Source: Cryobacterium shii (GTDB lineage: Bacteria > Actinomycetota > Actinomycetes > Actinomycetales > Microbacteriaceae). Taken from it: a stretch of 38,964 nt of DNA. The translations under genes were made by a program, and so were the position numbers. Below the pieces are notes generated by a model. It was given only the letters and a program-made list of their open reading frames with translations, was not told the DNA's origin and did not search any database. The stretch spans positions 1 through 38,964 of the forward strand of contig NZ_SOFY01000023.1 of the NCBI RefSeq assembly GCF_004402595.1. The letters are read 5' to 3'. Shown here piece by piece: positions 16,402 to 24,282 of this stretch (within the stretch, counting starts at the first letter, position 1; every line of letters begins with the position of its first letter).

Positions 16402-17656
16402 CGCGGATCTCCGGGTCGGGTGCGGTGTTCCTGGCTGGTTCGGTCTTCGGCGTTTCAGCTTTCGGCGATTCGGCCCTGGGCGTTACCGGCCTGGGCGTTA
16501 TCGGCCTGGACGCTTCGGATTTGGGCGCTTCCGGCTTGGACGCTGCCGGCTTGGACGCTTCGGGTTCGGCCTTTTCGGGTGTCACCGTGTCGGACTTGGG
16601 CCGGCGCGGGGCCCGCGGCGCCTTGTTCTTCCTCATCGTCACCGGGGCGGTGAAGGGGCTGGTGGCGATGTCGGGCATCGACGCGGCTGCTTCGACGGCC
16701 GCGTCGGGTGCATCTTCGAAGGCGGGGGTCGTGCCGGCGTTGATGGCGCCATCCTTGCCGGCCATGACAACGCTGTTCAGCGGGGTCAGGCCGATGCCCA
16801 GGCCGTCGAGAGCCTTCTTCAGGTGCAGGCGCAGGTCGCGCGCGAAGTCCCACTTCGCCGCGACCCGGGTCTTCACCACGAGGCGCACGACGAGGGCCTC
16901 CGCGGAGATCGATTCGAGTCCCCAGATTTCGGGCTTCTCGAGGATGACGGGGCGCCACTTGCGGCTGGAGGCCAGGGCCTTCGCCACCCGGAGCAGCTCG
17001 TTCTGAACGGCTTCCACGTCGGACGAGTAGGGAATAGCGAGGTCGATGATGACGCGGGCCCAGCCCTGGGACATGTTGCCGACCCGCAGGATCTCGCCGT
17101 TGCGCACGAACCAGAGCGTGCCGTCGACGTCGCGCACCTGGGTGACACGGATGCCGACGGTCTCGACGACGCCGGAGGCGAAGCCCACGTCGACGATGTC
17201 GCCCACGCCGATCTGGTCCTCGACGACCATGAACAGGCCGTTCAGGATGTCCTTGACGATGTTCTGCGCGCCGAAACCCAGGCCGGCGCCGAGAGCGGCC
17301 GTGAGCAGGGCGAAGGACCCCAGGATGTCCGTGTTGATGATGTTGACGATCAACAGGATCGACACGATCAGCAGGGTGACGTTGAGGATGTTGGAGAGCA
17401 CGGAGCCGAGGGTGCGGGTGCGCTGCACCACGCGCACCGCCGCCAGGGGGGAGACGCTCAGGGCCTGCGTGTCCAGTACGTTCTGGTTCTTCTTGACCCC
17501 GGAGACGATCTGCTGCACGACCCGTTCGATCACGAAGTGCAGCACCCAGCGCAGCACGAGTGCGCCCACGATGATGACGACGATGTTTATGGTCTTGAGC
17601 CACAGGTCGATCGTGAAAAATTGGGTGAGTTCAAGCCAGATTGCGTCAAAGTCCAT
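16391..17656 (-). CDS. mscS: Small-conductance mechanosensitive channel, MscS family
   Basis: A 421-residue membrane protein. A short N-terminus leads into a first helix (INIVVIIVGALVLRWVLHFVI), a second helix around LLIVSILLIVNIIN, and the pore-lining TM3-like region SFALLTAALGAGLGFGAQNIVKDILNG. The MscS beta domain follows (IGVGDIVDVGFASGVVETVGIRVTQVRDVDGTLWFVRNGEIL). Residues ~355-421 are a Pro/Lys/Ser/Glu tail with repeated KPEA/SKP-type units. It releases solutes on hypo-osmotic stress. The start ATG at 17656 has TAGACT nine bases upstream and no Shine-Dalgarno, so the mRNA may be leaderless. It heads an operon with glbO and the FAD-dehydrogenase pseudogene. Confidence 0.92.
   Translation of the reverse strand: MDFDAIWLELTQFFTIDLWLKTINIVVIIVGALVLRWVLHFVIERVVQQIVSGVKKNQNVLDTQALSVSPLAAVRVVQRTRTLGSVLSNILNVTLLIVSILLIVNIINTDILGSFALLTAALGAGLGFGAQNIVKDILNGLFMVVEDQIGVGDIVDVGFASGVVETVGIRVTQVRDVDGTLWFVRNGEILRVGNMSQGWARVIIDLAIPYSSDVEAVQNELLRVAKALASSRKWRPVILEKPEIWGLESISAEALVVRLVVKTRVAAKWDFARDLRLHLKKALDGLGIGLTPLNSVVMAGKDGAINAGTTPAFEDAPDAAVEAAASMPDIATSPFTAPVTMRKNKAPRAPRRPKSDTVTPEKAEPEASKPAASKPEAPKSEASRPITPRPVTPRAESPKAETPKTEPARNTAPDPEIRDDE
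16430..16580. repeat. Degenerate 15-bp repeats in the mscS tail
   Basis: On the plus strand, variants of GGCTTGGACGCTGCC recur in register about every 15 bp. They encode the repeated Ala-Ser-Lys-Pro-Glu-type tail of the channel. Boundaries are approximate. Confidence 0.7.
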
Positions 17657-17665
17657 AACGAGACG

Positions 17666-17671
17666 AGTCTA
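17666..17671 (-). promoter_or_regulatory. Candidate leaderless promoter of mscS
   Basis: TAGACT on the minus strand ends nine bases before the mscS ATG. The expected transcription start falls at or next to the start codon. Confidence 0.45.
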
Positions 17672-17751
17672 CAGAGCCTCGTCCTGTCCGGATCCTGAGT
17701 CCCCTGCCCCGCGCCCCGCGCTCCTAGTCCCCGGCCCCGGCTCCGCGCCCC

Positions 17752-17837
17752 AACGAATTCGACGGAGATTTTGGCTGATCTGGCGATCTGGACCGGTTTA
17801 ACCCGGTTCCAGGAGCAGAATCTCCGTCGAATTCGTT
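17752..17837. repeat. Family A palindromic repeat, copy 1
   Basis: Left end AACGAATTCGACGGAGATTT and right end AATCTCCGTCGAATTCGTT form a near-perfect inverted repeat around a variable 45-base interior (which itself contains ACCGGTTTAACCCGGT). It lies between the 5' end of mscS and the 3' end of pepN, both minus strand. Confidence 0.92.
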
Positions 17838-17867
17838 AGGGGCACGCGGGCGGATGCGGCGGCGCGG

Positions 17868-20423
17868 CTACTCCGCGTCGCGCGTCTGGGCGGCGAGGGC
17901 CCGTTCGACCCCGGCCAGGTTCTCGATCACCAGGCGGCGCAGCGCGAGCGGCTCCGGGTTGGCGTCGAGCCAGGTGCGCGTCGAGGTGACGAGCGCCCGG
18001 TTCGCGAGCGGTGCCGGGTACAGCCCGAGCACGAGCTTCTCTGCGATCGAGAAGCTGCGGGCCGCCCAGACCGACTGCAGCATGGCGAAGTACTGGTCCA
18101 CGAACGGTTCGAGCAGCGCGGTGTCGTTGGCGCGCAGGAAACCGGCGGCCGTGACCCGCACGATCGTGTTCGGGGCGGTGTCCACGTCGATCAGCGACGA
18201 CCAGGCGGCCTGCTTCCCCTCAGCCGTCGGGATGGCGGCGCGGGCCTGCGCGGCCGACTGGGCGCCGGTCGCGGTGTTGTCCGCGGCCAGTGCGGCGTCG
18301 ATCTCGGCCGATCCGGCCTTGCCACCGGCGACGAGGGCGATGAGCAGCTCCCAGGCGAGGTCGGTGTCGATCTCCAGGCCCTCGAGCGGCACGGAGCCGT
18401 CCAGGAGCGCGGCCACGGATGCCAGCTGGCTCTCGGTGGTCGCGATACCGGCGAAGAACTTCACGAACTGGAACTGCGCGTCGGAGCCGGCTTCGGCGTG
18501 GCGGGCGAGGGACCAGAGCGCGTCCCCGACCTCCTTGATCGTCGCCGTGCGGTGCTCCTCGGCGACGTAGTAGGTGGCGGCGAGCACGACCTGGCCGAGT
18601 ACCGTGCGCAGCGTGGTCGACTCGGTCTCCGTCGCGACGTTGCCGAGCACGAGCGTGATGAAGTCGCGCGGCGCCGTCTCGGCGTCGCGGGTGGCGTCCC
18701 ACACCGCGCCCCAGACGATGGCGCGGGCGAGCGGGCTCTCGATCGCGGAGAGGTTCTCGAGGGCCACCTCCTGCGACGCCGGGTCGAGGCGGATCTTGGC
18801 GTAGGCCAGGTCGTCATCGTTGAGCAGGACCAGGGCGGGACGCTTCAGGCCGACCAGCGTGGGGACATCCGTCTGCGCGCCGTCGACGTCGATCTCGACC
18901 CGGTGCGAGCGCACGAGTGTGCCGTCCGCCAGGTCGTAGAAGCCGATCGCGAGGCGGTGCGGGCGAATGGTGGGGTAGTCGGCGGCGGCTGTCTGCAGCA
19001 CCGTGAAGCCGGTGACGGTGCCGGTCTCGTCGACGGTGACCTCCGGGCGCAGGGTGTTCACGCCCGCGGTCTCGAGCCACAGCCTGGTCCATTCGCTGAG
19101 GTCGCGGCCGCTGGAGGCCTCGAGTTCGACCATCAGGTCGTGCAGCTCGGTGTTGCCCCACTGGTGCTTCTGGAAGTACGCGGCGACGCCGGTGAAGAAT
19201 TCGTCGCGGCCGACCCAGGCCACGAGCTGCTTGAGCACGGAGCCGCCCTTGGCATACGTGATGCCGTCGAAGTTGACCTGCACGTCTTCGAGGTCGGTGA
19301 TGGTGGCGGTGATGGGGTGGGTGGAGGGCAGCTGGTCCTGCTTGTAGGCCCAGCTCTTCTCCATCACGGCGAAGGTGGTCCATGCCTCGGTCCACTCGGT
19401 GGCCTCGGCGGTGGCCATGGTCGACGCCCACTCGGCGAAGGACTCGTTCAGCCACAGGTCGTTCCACCACTTCATGGTGACCAGGTCGCCGAACCACATG
19501 TGCGCGAGCTCGTGCAGCACGGTGACGACGCGGCGCTCCTTGATGGCGTCGGTGACCTTGGAACGGAACACGTAGGTCTCGGTGAAGGTGACCGCGCCGG
19601 CGTTCTCCATCGCGCCGGCGTTGAACTCCGGCACGAACATCTGGTCGTACTTGTCGAACGGGTACGGGTAGTTGAACTTGCCCTCGAAGTATTCGAAGCC
19701 CTGGCGGGTCTTCTCGAACAGGTAATCCGCGTCGAGGTACTCGAACAGGCTCTTCCGGCAGAAGAGGCCGAGCGGGATGGTGCGGCCGTCGCTGGAGGTC
19801 AGCTCGCTGCGCACGACCGCGTAGGGGCCGGCGACGAGGGCGGTGATGTAGCTGGAGATGGTGTGGGTGGGGGCGAAGGCCCACGTCTTTTGGCCGTTGC
19901 CGGCATCCGTCGGCTCGGGCGTGACCGAGTTGGAGATGACTTCCCAGGCGCCCGGCGCGGTGACCGTGAACGCGAACGTGGCCTTGAGGTCGGGCTGCTC
20001 GAACACGGCGAAGACGCGGCGGGAGTCGGGCACCTCGAACTGGCTGTAGAGGTAGACCTCGTTGTCGACCGGGTCGACGAAGCGGTGCAGGCCCTCGCCG
20101 GTGTTCGTGTACTCGGCGTCGGCGACGACGGTGAGCGTGTTCTCCGCGGCGAGGCCGTCGAGCTGGATCCGGATGCCGTCACTGACGGATGCGGGGTCGA
20201 GCGCGGCGCCGTTAAGCGTCACCGAGTGCACGGTGCGGGTGATGGCGTCGATGAAGGTGGACGAACCGGGCGTCGCGGTGAAGCGCACCGTGGTCTCGCT
20301 GCCGAACGTCTCCGGTCCGGCGGTGAGGTCGAGGGTGACCTGATAGCTCTGCACGGTGATGAGCGCGGCGCGCTCCTGGGCTTCGATCCTGGTGAGGTTC
20401 TCTCCGGGCAACGGTTTCTCCAT
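17868..20423 (-). CDS. pepN: Aminopeptidase N (M1 zinc metallopeptidase)
   Basis: An 851-residue protein of normal PepN length for actinobacteria. The exopeptidase motif is in FVPEFNAGAMENAGAVTF. The zinc site is HELAH (about residue 302) followed by the third ligand Glu in WLNESFAEW. A C-terminal ERAP1-like helical domain makes up the last third. It removes N-terminal residues from peptides in the cytoplasm. I take ATG 20423 as start, giving MEKPLPGENLTRIEAQERAA, because related proteins begin with PGENLTR; the longer frame needs a TTG at 20489 and adds unlike residues. It is monocistronic by layout and divergent from the DUF2332 gene. Confidence 0.95.
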   Translation of the reverse strand: MEKPLPGENLTRIEAQERAALITVQSYQVTLDLTAGPETFGSETTVRFTATPGSSTFIDAITRTVHSVTLNGAALDPASVSDGIRIQLDGLAAENTLTVVADAEYTNTGEGLHRFVDPVDNEVYLYSQFEVPDSRRVFAVFEQPDLKATFAFTVTAPGAWEVISNSVTPEPTDAGNGQKTWAFAPTHTISSYITALVAGPYAVVRSELTSSDGRTIPLGLFCRKSLFEYLDADYLFEKTRQGFEYFEGKFNYPYPFDKYDQMFVPEFNAGAMENAGAVTFTETYVFRSKVTDAIKERRVVTVLHELAHMWFGDLVTMKWWNDLWLNESFAEWASTMATAEATEWTEAWTTFAVMEKSWAYKQDQLPSTHPITATITDLEDVQVNFDGITYAKGGSVLKQLVAWVGRDEFFTGVAAYFQKHQWGNTELHDLMVELEASSGRDLSEWTRLWLETAGVNTLRPEVTVDETGTVTGFTVLQTAAADYPTIRPHRLAIGFYDLADGTLVRSHRVEIDVDGAQTDVPTLVGLKRPALVLLNDDDLAYAKIRLDPASQEVALENLSAIESPLARAIVWGAVWDATRDAETAPRDFITLVLGNVATETESTTLRTVLGQVVLAATYYVAEEHRTATIKEVGDALWSLARHAEAGSDAQFQFVKFFAGIATTESQLASVAALLDGSVPLEGLEIDTDLAWELLIALVAGGKAGSAEIDAALAADNTATGAQSAAQARAAIPTAEGKQAAWSSLIDVDTAPNTIVRVTAAGFLRANDTALLEPFVDQYFAMLQSVWAARSFSIAEKLVLGLYPAPLANRALVTSTRTWLDANPEPLALRRLVIENLAGVERALAAQTRDAE

Positions 20424-20493
20424 CTCGGTTTCGCGGTATGCGGGCGCGCTGACGCTTGTGACGCAGCACACAGGATTCAGCCTAGCCAAGGAT

Positions 20494-20499
20494 TAGGGT
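20494..20499 (+). promoter_or_regulatory. Candidate leaderless promoter of the DUF2332 gene
   Basis: TAGGGT is followed by exactly six bases and then ATG 20506. This supports that ATG over the GTG at 20500. Confidence 0.4.
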
Positions 20500-20505
20500 G
20501 TGCGC

Positions 20506-21525
20506 ATGAGGGCAAGCACCGACCCGCGGGCCGCGACCGCCGACCGCTACCGGGAGTTCGCCGACATGGAAGCGCGCGGCCTGAGCGCCTGCTACGAAGC
20601 GTGGGCGCACGGCGTGGCGGACGACCCGGCGACCGTCGCCCTGATCGACCGGCTCCCGGCGCCGAAACGGCAGCCGAACCTGGTCTTCAGCGCGGCGCGG
20701 TTCCACGGCGCCCCCGTCTCGGAGTACGGGGAGTTCGGCTCCTGGCTGGCCGGCCACTGGGCCGTCGTGTCGGCCACCTGCCTCAGTCACTCCACCCAGA
20801 CGAACGAGCCCGGACGGTGCGCGGTGCTGCTGCCGGCGCTCGCCGCGCTTCCCGGTCCGCTGGCCCTGATCGAGGTGGGGGCATCCGCGGGGCTCTGCCT
20901 GTATCCCGACCGGTACAGCTACCGGTATCTCGCCGGCGATGAGGTCGAACGGATGCTGCATCCCGCCGCCGGGCCGAGCCCGGTGGTCCTCGACTGCTCC
21001 CTGACCGGGCCGGTGCCCGGGCCGGCCGAACTGCCCGAGGTGGTCTGGCGGGCCGGCGTCGACCTCAACCTGCTCGACCTGTTCGATCAGGCCGACGTGG
21101 CCTGGCTGGACGCCCTGATCTGGCCGGAGCACGACGATCGCCGGGCGAGGCTCCGTGCGGCGGTGCAGCTCGCTCGGGCGGAGCCGGCCCCGATCGTGCG
21201 AGGGGACCTCAACGACCAGGTCGAGGCCCTCGTCGCACGGGCGCCCGCCGGGGCGACCGTGGTCGTGTTCCACACCGCCGTGCTGGCCTACCTCGACGAA
21301 GCAGCCGCGCGCCGGTTCACGGCCACCATGCACCGGCTGCCCGTGCGCTGGTTGTCCAACGAGGGCCGCTCGGTCGTGCCCGCGGTGACGGAGAGACTGC
21401 GGGCGCGCCCCGCAGCATCCACTGACTTCGTGCTCGCTCTGGATGCCGAGCCGATCGCGTTCACGGAGCCGCACGGGCGGGCCCTGCACTGGCTGGACGA
21501 GCGGGGATCCTCGCCCCGGCGGTGA
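20506..21525 (+). CDS. DUF2332 family protein
   Basis: A 339-residue cytoplasmic protein. It has the DUF2332 hallmarks: an N-terminal RYREFADMEARGLSACYEAWAHGV helix region, a central LIEVGASAGLCLYPDRYSYRY (Gly-rich, resembling a SAM-type loop), WRAGVDLNLLDLFDQADVAWLDALIWPEH, and VVVFHTAVLAYL. The family is common in actinobacteria and is uncharacterised. The EVGASAGLC segment invites a methyltransferase-like fold, but this is inference. The stop codon TGA is also the first three bases of the extended left end of palindrome copy 2. Confidence 0.85.
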   Translation: MRASTDPRAATADRYREFADMEARGLSACYEAWAHGVADDPATVALIDRLPAPKRQPNLVFSAARFHGAPVSEYGEFGSWLAGHWAVVSATCLSHSTQTNEPGRCAVLLPALAALPGPLALIEVGASAGLCLYPDRYSYRYLAGDEVERMLHPAAGPSPVVLDCSLTGPVPGPAELPEVVWRAGVDLNLLDLFDQADVAWLDALIWPEHDDRRARLRAAVQLARAEPAPIVRGDLNDQVEALVARAPAGATVVVFHTAVLAYLDEAAARRFTATMHRLPVRWLSNEGRSVVPAVTERLRARPAASTDFVLALDAEPIAFTEPHGRALHWLDERGSSPRR

Positions 21526-21609
21526 ACCAATTCGACGGAGATATTGCCGTAAAGGCTCGCTTTCGGGCTGTTCAGGGTCGTTTCTGTCAGAATCTCCGTC
21601 GAATTCGTT
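21525..21609. repeat. Family A palindromic repeat, copy 2
   Basis: Ends AACCAATTCGACGGAGATA and AATCTCCGTCGAATTCGTT flank a variable interior. The inverted match extends outward by two bases (TGAAC/GTTCA). It separates the convergent DUF2332 and DHA2 MFS genes and abuts the DUF2332 stop. Confidence 0.93.
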
Positions 21610-21628
21610 CAGGTGTCGAGGCCTCGGG

Positions 21629-23053
21629 TCACTGCACCCGGTGAGCCGGCGTTCGCGGCATGGAGATCGCCGCAATCATGGTCAAAGCGGCGGTGACGGT
21701 CACGGCCGCGAACACCGCGCCGGATGCCGCGACGACCGTGGCGGCATCCGGCGCCCCTCGCCCGGAGGCGGAGAAGATCGCGTTCGCCACGGCGCCGAAG
21801 ATGGCCACGCCGACCGCGCTGCCGATGGAACGGGAGAACAGGTTGGCTCCGGTGACGACGCCGCGTTCGTTCCAGTCGACGCTGGACTGCGCCGCGATCA
21901 GGGACGGGGTGGCCACCAGGCCCAGGCCGAGGCCGGTCACGAAACAGCTGGCGGCGACGATGGCGACCGAGGGGGTCGCTGCGAAGAGTGCGAGGGCCAC
22001 CACGCCGAGCAGCACGATGCCGATGCCGATCAGCGCCGTGTTCCGGAAGCCGATCCGCAGGTACAGGCGCCCGGAGAGCGATGCCGAGATCGGCCAGCCG
22101 ATCGTCAGCGCCGCCAGGGCCAGACCGGCGGTCAGCGGCGCGGTTCCCAGGGCCCCTTCGAGGTAGGTCGGCACGAAGGAAGTGAGGCCGATCAGGATGG
22201 CGCCGACACCGATCGAGACGAGCGCGGTGCTGAGCAGCAGATGCCGGCTGAACACCCAGAGCGGCAGGACGGGCTCGGCGGCCCCCCGCTCGGCGAGCAC
22301 GAACAGGGCCAGCAGGAGCGCGCCCAGGCCGAAGGATCCGATGCTCTGCGGCGAGTTCCAGGCCCAGGCCTGCCCGCCCTCCAGCACGGCTATGATCAGG
22401 AGGCTCAGTGACACGGTGAGCAGCCCGGCCCCGAGGTAGTCCACCTGGTGGCGGCGGGGCTCGACCGTCTCGTGGAATTGGCGCAGCAGCATCCAGGCAG
22501 CGATGACGCAGAGCGGGATGTTGACGAAGAAGATCCAGCGCCAGGACAGGAACTGGGAGAACACGCCGCCGAGGGTGGGGCCGACGACGGAGGAGATCGC
22601 CCAGACGCTGGCGAGGTAGCCCTGCACCTTCGCGCGTTCGACCACGGTGTAGATGTCGCCGGCGATGGTGACCGCCATCGGCTGCACGGCCCCGGCCCCG
22701 AGGCCCTGGATCGCGCGGAAAACGATCAGCGCAGGCATGCTCCAGGCCAGCCCGCAGAGCACCGAGCCGAGCAGGAACAGGGCGATGCCGATCAGCACGA
22801 TCGGCTTGCGACCGACGGTGTCGGCCAGTTTCGCGTACACCGGCACGGACACGGCCTGGGCGAGCAGGTAGATGGAGAACAGCCAGGGGAACTGGGCGAA
22901 GCCGCCGAGGTCCTTCACGATCGTGGGCACGGCGGTCGCCAGAATGGTGGCGTCGATCGCGACCAGGCCCGTGGTCATCATCAGGGCGATCAGCACCGGG
23001 CCGCGTTCGGAACGGAAGCCCACGTCGATGCTGCTCAGCTTGCACCTCTTCAC
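21629..23053 (-). CDS. MFS drug:H+ antiporter, DHA2 (14-TM, EmrB/QacA-like)
   Basis: A 474-residue membrane protein with about 14 hydrophobic segments. The first helix carries LIALMMTTGLVAIDATILATAVPTI, the DHA2 motif D1-type Asp. Motif A is KLADTVGRKPIVLIG, and motif C-like glycines are in ISSVVGPTLGGVFSQF. It should export a hydrophobic or cationic compound using the proton gradient; the substrate is unknown. The start is a GTG at 23053 (KRCKLSSIDVGFRSERG) with weak upstream signal; a GTG ten codons later is an alternative. It is flanked on both sides by family A palindromes and has no regulator beside it. Confidence 0.9.
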   Translation of the reverse strand: MKRCKLSSIDVGFRSERGPVLIALMMTTGLVAIDATILATAVPTIVKDLGGFAQFPWLFSIYLLAQAVSVPVYAKLADTVGRKPIVLIGIALFLLGSVLCGLAWSMPALIVFRAIQGLGAGAVQPMAVTIAGDIYTVVERAKVQGYLASVWAISSVVGPTLGGVFSQFLSWRWIFFVNIPLCVIAAWMLLRQFHETVEPRRHQVDYLGAGLLTVSLSLLIIAVLEGGQAWAWNSPQSIGSFGLGALLLALFVLAERGAAEPVLPLWVFSRHLLLSTALVSIGVGAILIGLTSFVPTYLEGALGTAPLTAGLALAALTIGWPISASLSGRLYLRIGFRNTALIGIGIVLLGVVALALFAATPSVAIVAASCFVTGLGLGLVATPSLIAAQSSVDWNERGVVTGANLFSRSIGSAVGVAIFGAVANAIFSASGRGAPDAATVVAASGAVFAAVTVTAALTMIAAISMPRTPAHRVQ

Positions 23054-23177
23054 TCACCGGGACGGATGCCCCTTGACTCCAAGTCGTCGCGGCGGTCGAG
23101 CATTCCCGCCGGGCGTCCCGGATCGGTGGCCCCTGGCTCGACTCCCGGGCGGAGCCGGCACACGGTGTCCGGCGCTG

Positions 23178-23262
23178 AACCAATTCGACGGAGATTCTGC
23201 CCTAACAGCCCGTTTTTTGGCCGTCTGGGTCTCGTTTGGCCAAAATTACCGTCGAATTCGTT
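23178..23262. repeat. Family A palindromic repeat, copy 3
   Basis: Left end AACCAATTCGACGGAGATTC and right end AATTACCGTCGAATTCGTT; the right arm has diverged slightly (TTACC for TCTCC). The left flank again reads TGAAC. It lies between the divergent DHA2 MFS and GNAT genes, 12 bp before the GNAT -10 box. Confidence 0.9.
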
Positions 23263-23273
23263 CGGGCCGGCTC

Positions 23274-23279
23274 TAGGGT
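23274..23279 (+). promoter_or_regulatory. Candidate -10 box of the GNAT gene
   Basis: TAGGGT lies eight bases before the ATG with no Shine-Dalgarno between, consistent with a leaderless or nearly leaderless mRNA. The -35 region would fall inside palindrome copy 3. Confidence 0.35.
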
Positions 23280-23287
23280 GGGGCGCA

Positions 23288-24097
23288 ATGACAAGTCGAG
23301 AGGCCCTCCTGGCCGCCTACGATGCCCAGCTCCGGCTGCGGGTTCCGGCCGAGCAGCCCGCGGGCATCCGTTTTGAACTGCGGGGTTCGGTTCTGCGCGT
23401 GGTGGGATGGCACCAGGGTTTCGTCGAGACCGCCCGCGAGGTGGGACTGACCGGGTCGGCGCTGGACGCCCTCATCGCCGGGCACCGAGACTTCTTCGCG
23501 GCTCGCGGCGAGGCGGTGGAGTGGAAGACCCGCGGCCACGACGAGCCCGCGGACCTGACCCGGCGCCTGATCGCTGCCGGGTTCGTGCCCGAGGCACCCG
23601 AGACGGTCGTCGTGGGCGAGACCGCGCGCCTGACCGCGCGACCCGGGTCCGGGCTGCCCGACGGGGTCACCATCCGTCAGGTCGACTCCCGAGCGGATTT
23701 CGATGGCATCGCCGACGTCCAGACTCAGGTCTGGGGAACGGACCAGTCCTGGCTGGCCGGCGACCTTGAGACGAGTGTGCGCGATGCCCCGGGTGATGTG
23801 CTCGTCTTCGTCGCCGAGGCCGCCGGAGAGGTGGTCTCCTCGTGCCGACTCGAGTTCACCCCGGGAACGGACTTCGCCGGCCTCTGGGGCGGGTCGACGC
23901 TTGCCGCCTGGCGGGGCCGCGGCATCTACCGGGCGCTCGTGGCGCACCGGGCACGGCTCGCGCACGATCGTGGCGTGCGCTACCTGCAGGTCGACGCCTC
24001 CGAGGACAGCAAACCGATCCTGCTGCGCCTGGGCTTCCAGACGCTGACGACGACGACCCCGTATGTCTGGACGCCGCCCGCCCCCGCGCCGGACTGA
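23288..24097 (+). CDS. GNAT family N-acetyltransferase
   Basis: A 269-residue protein. The C-terminal half is a GNAT domain: GVTIRQVDSRADFDGIADVQTQVWG as the beta1-alpha1 start, VLVFVAEAAGEVVSSCRLEF as the central strands, and the acetyl-CoA pyrophosphate loop in STLAAWRGRGIYRALVAHRA (R/Q-x-x-G-x-G/A pattern). It ends with YLQVDASEDSKPILLRLGFQ, a typical beta6-beta7 segment. The N-terminal ~115 residues look like a degenerate GNAT-like half. Acceptor substrate unknown. The ATG at 23288 is the first codon of the recognisable protein. Palindromes lie on both sides. Confidence 0.87.
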   Translation: MTSREALLAAYDAQLRLRVPAEQPAGIRFELRGSVLRVVGWHQGFVETAREVGLTGSALDALIAGHRDFFAARGEAVEWKTRGHDEPADLTRRLIAAGFVPEAPETVVVGETARLTARPGSGLPDGVTIRQVDSRADFDGIADVQTQVWGTDQSWLAGDLETSVRDAPGDVLVFVAEAAGEVVSSCRLEFTPGTDFAGLWGGSTLAAWRGRGIYRALVAHRARLAHDRGVRYLQVDASEDSKPILLRLGFQTLTTTTPYVWTPPAPAPD

Positions 24098-24164
24098 TCC
24101 TCGGCGTTGCCTGGTCGCGCTGCGAGTGCGCCGGGGCATCCGCTCGCCCTCACCAATTCCACCC

Positions 24165-24249
24165 AACCAATTCGACGGAGATTTTGCCGAAATCGGGTCT
24201 GAATCGGCCTCCAGGGTGCGAAAAGCTCAGAATCTCCGTCGAATTGGTT
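24165..24249. repeat. Family A palindromic repeat, copy 4
   Basis: Ends AACCAATTCGACGGAGATTT and AATCTCCGTCGAATTGGTT pair perfectly over the terminal 18 bases. Just to the left, 24152-24160 reads ACCAATTCC, a possible fragment of another left end. It lies between the convergent GNAT and SDR genes. Confidence 0.93.
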
Positions 24250-24282
24250 CGGAGCGGGACAGGGTGGTGGCCCGAGGGACGG

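Noticed and set aside
16425..17006. Plus-strand open frame with Gly/Leu/Asp/Ala repeats opposite mscS
   Set aside because: It is the antisense of the repeat-coded mscS tail and of conserved channel sequence; it has no start signal of its own.
17752..17837. Family A palindromes as ordinary rho-independent terminators
   Set aside because: Copy 1 lies between tandem genes near a 5' end, copy 3 is between divergent genes and copy 5 follows an existing terminator; none has a U-tract, and conserved primary sequence at the ends exceeds what a terminator needs.
21443..24097. Long plus-strand open frames opposite the DHA2 transporter
   Set aside because: Compositional shadows of a high-GC gene; the real transporter is on the minus strand with 14 hydrophobic segments.
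17752..24249. Family A repeats as a CRISPR array
   Set aside because: Units are kilobases apart, separated by genes, and each is itself a palindrome; there are no cas genes.
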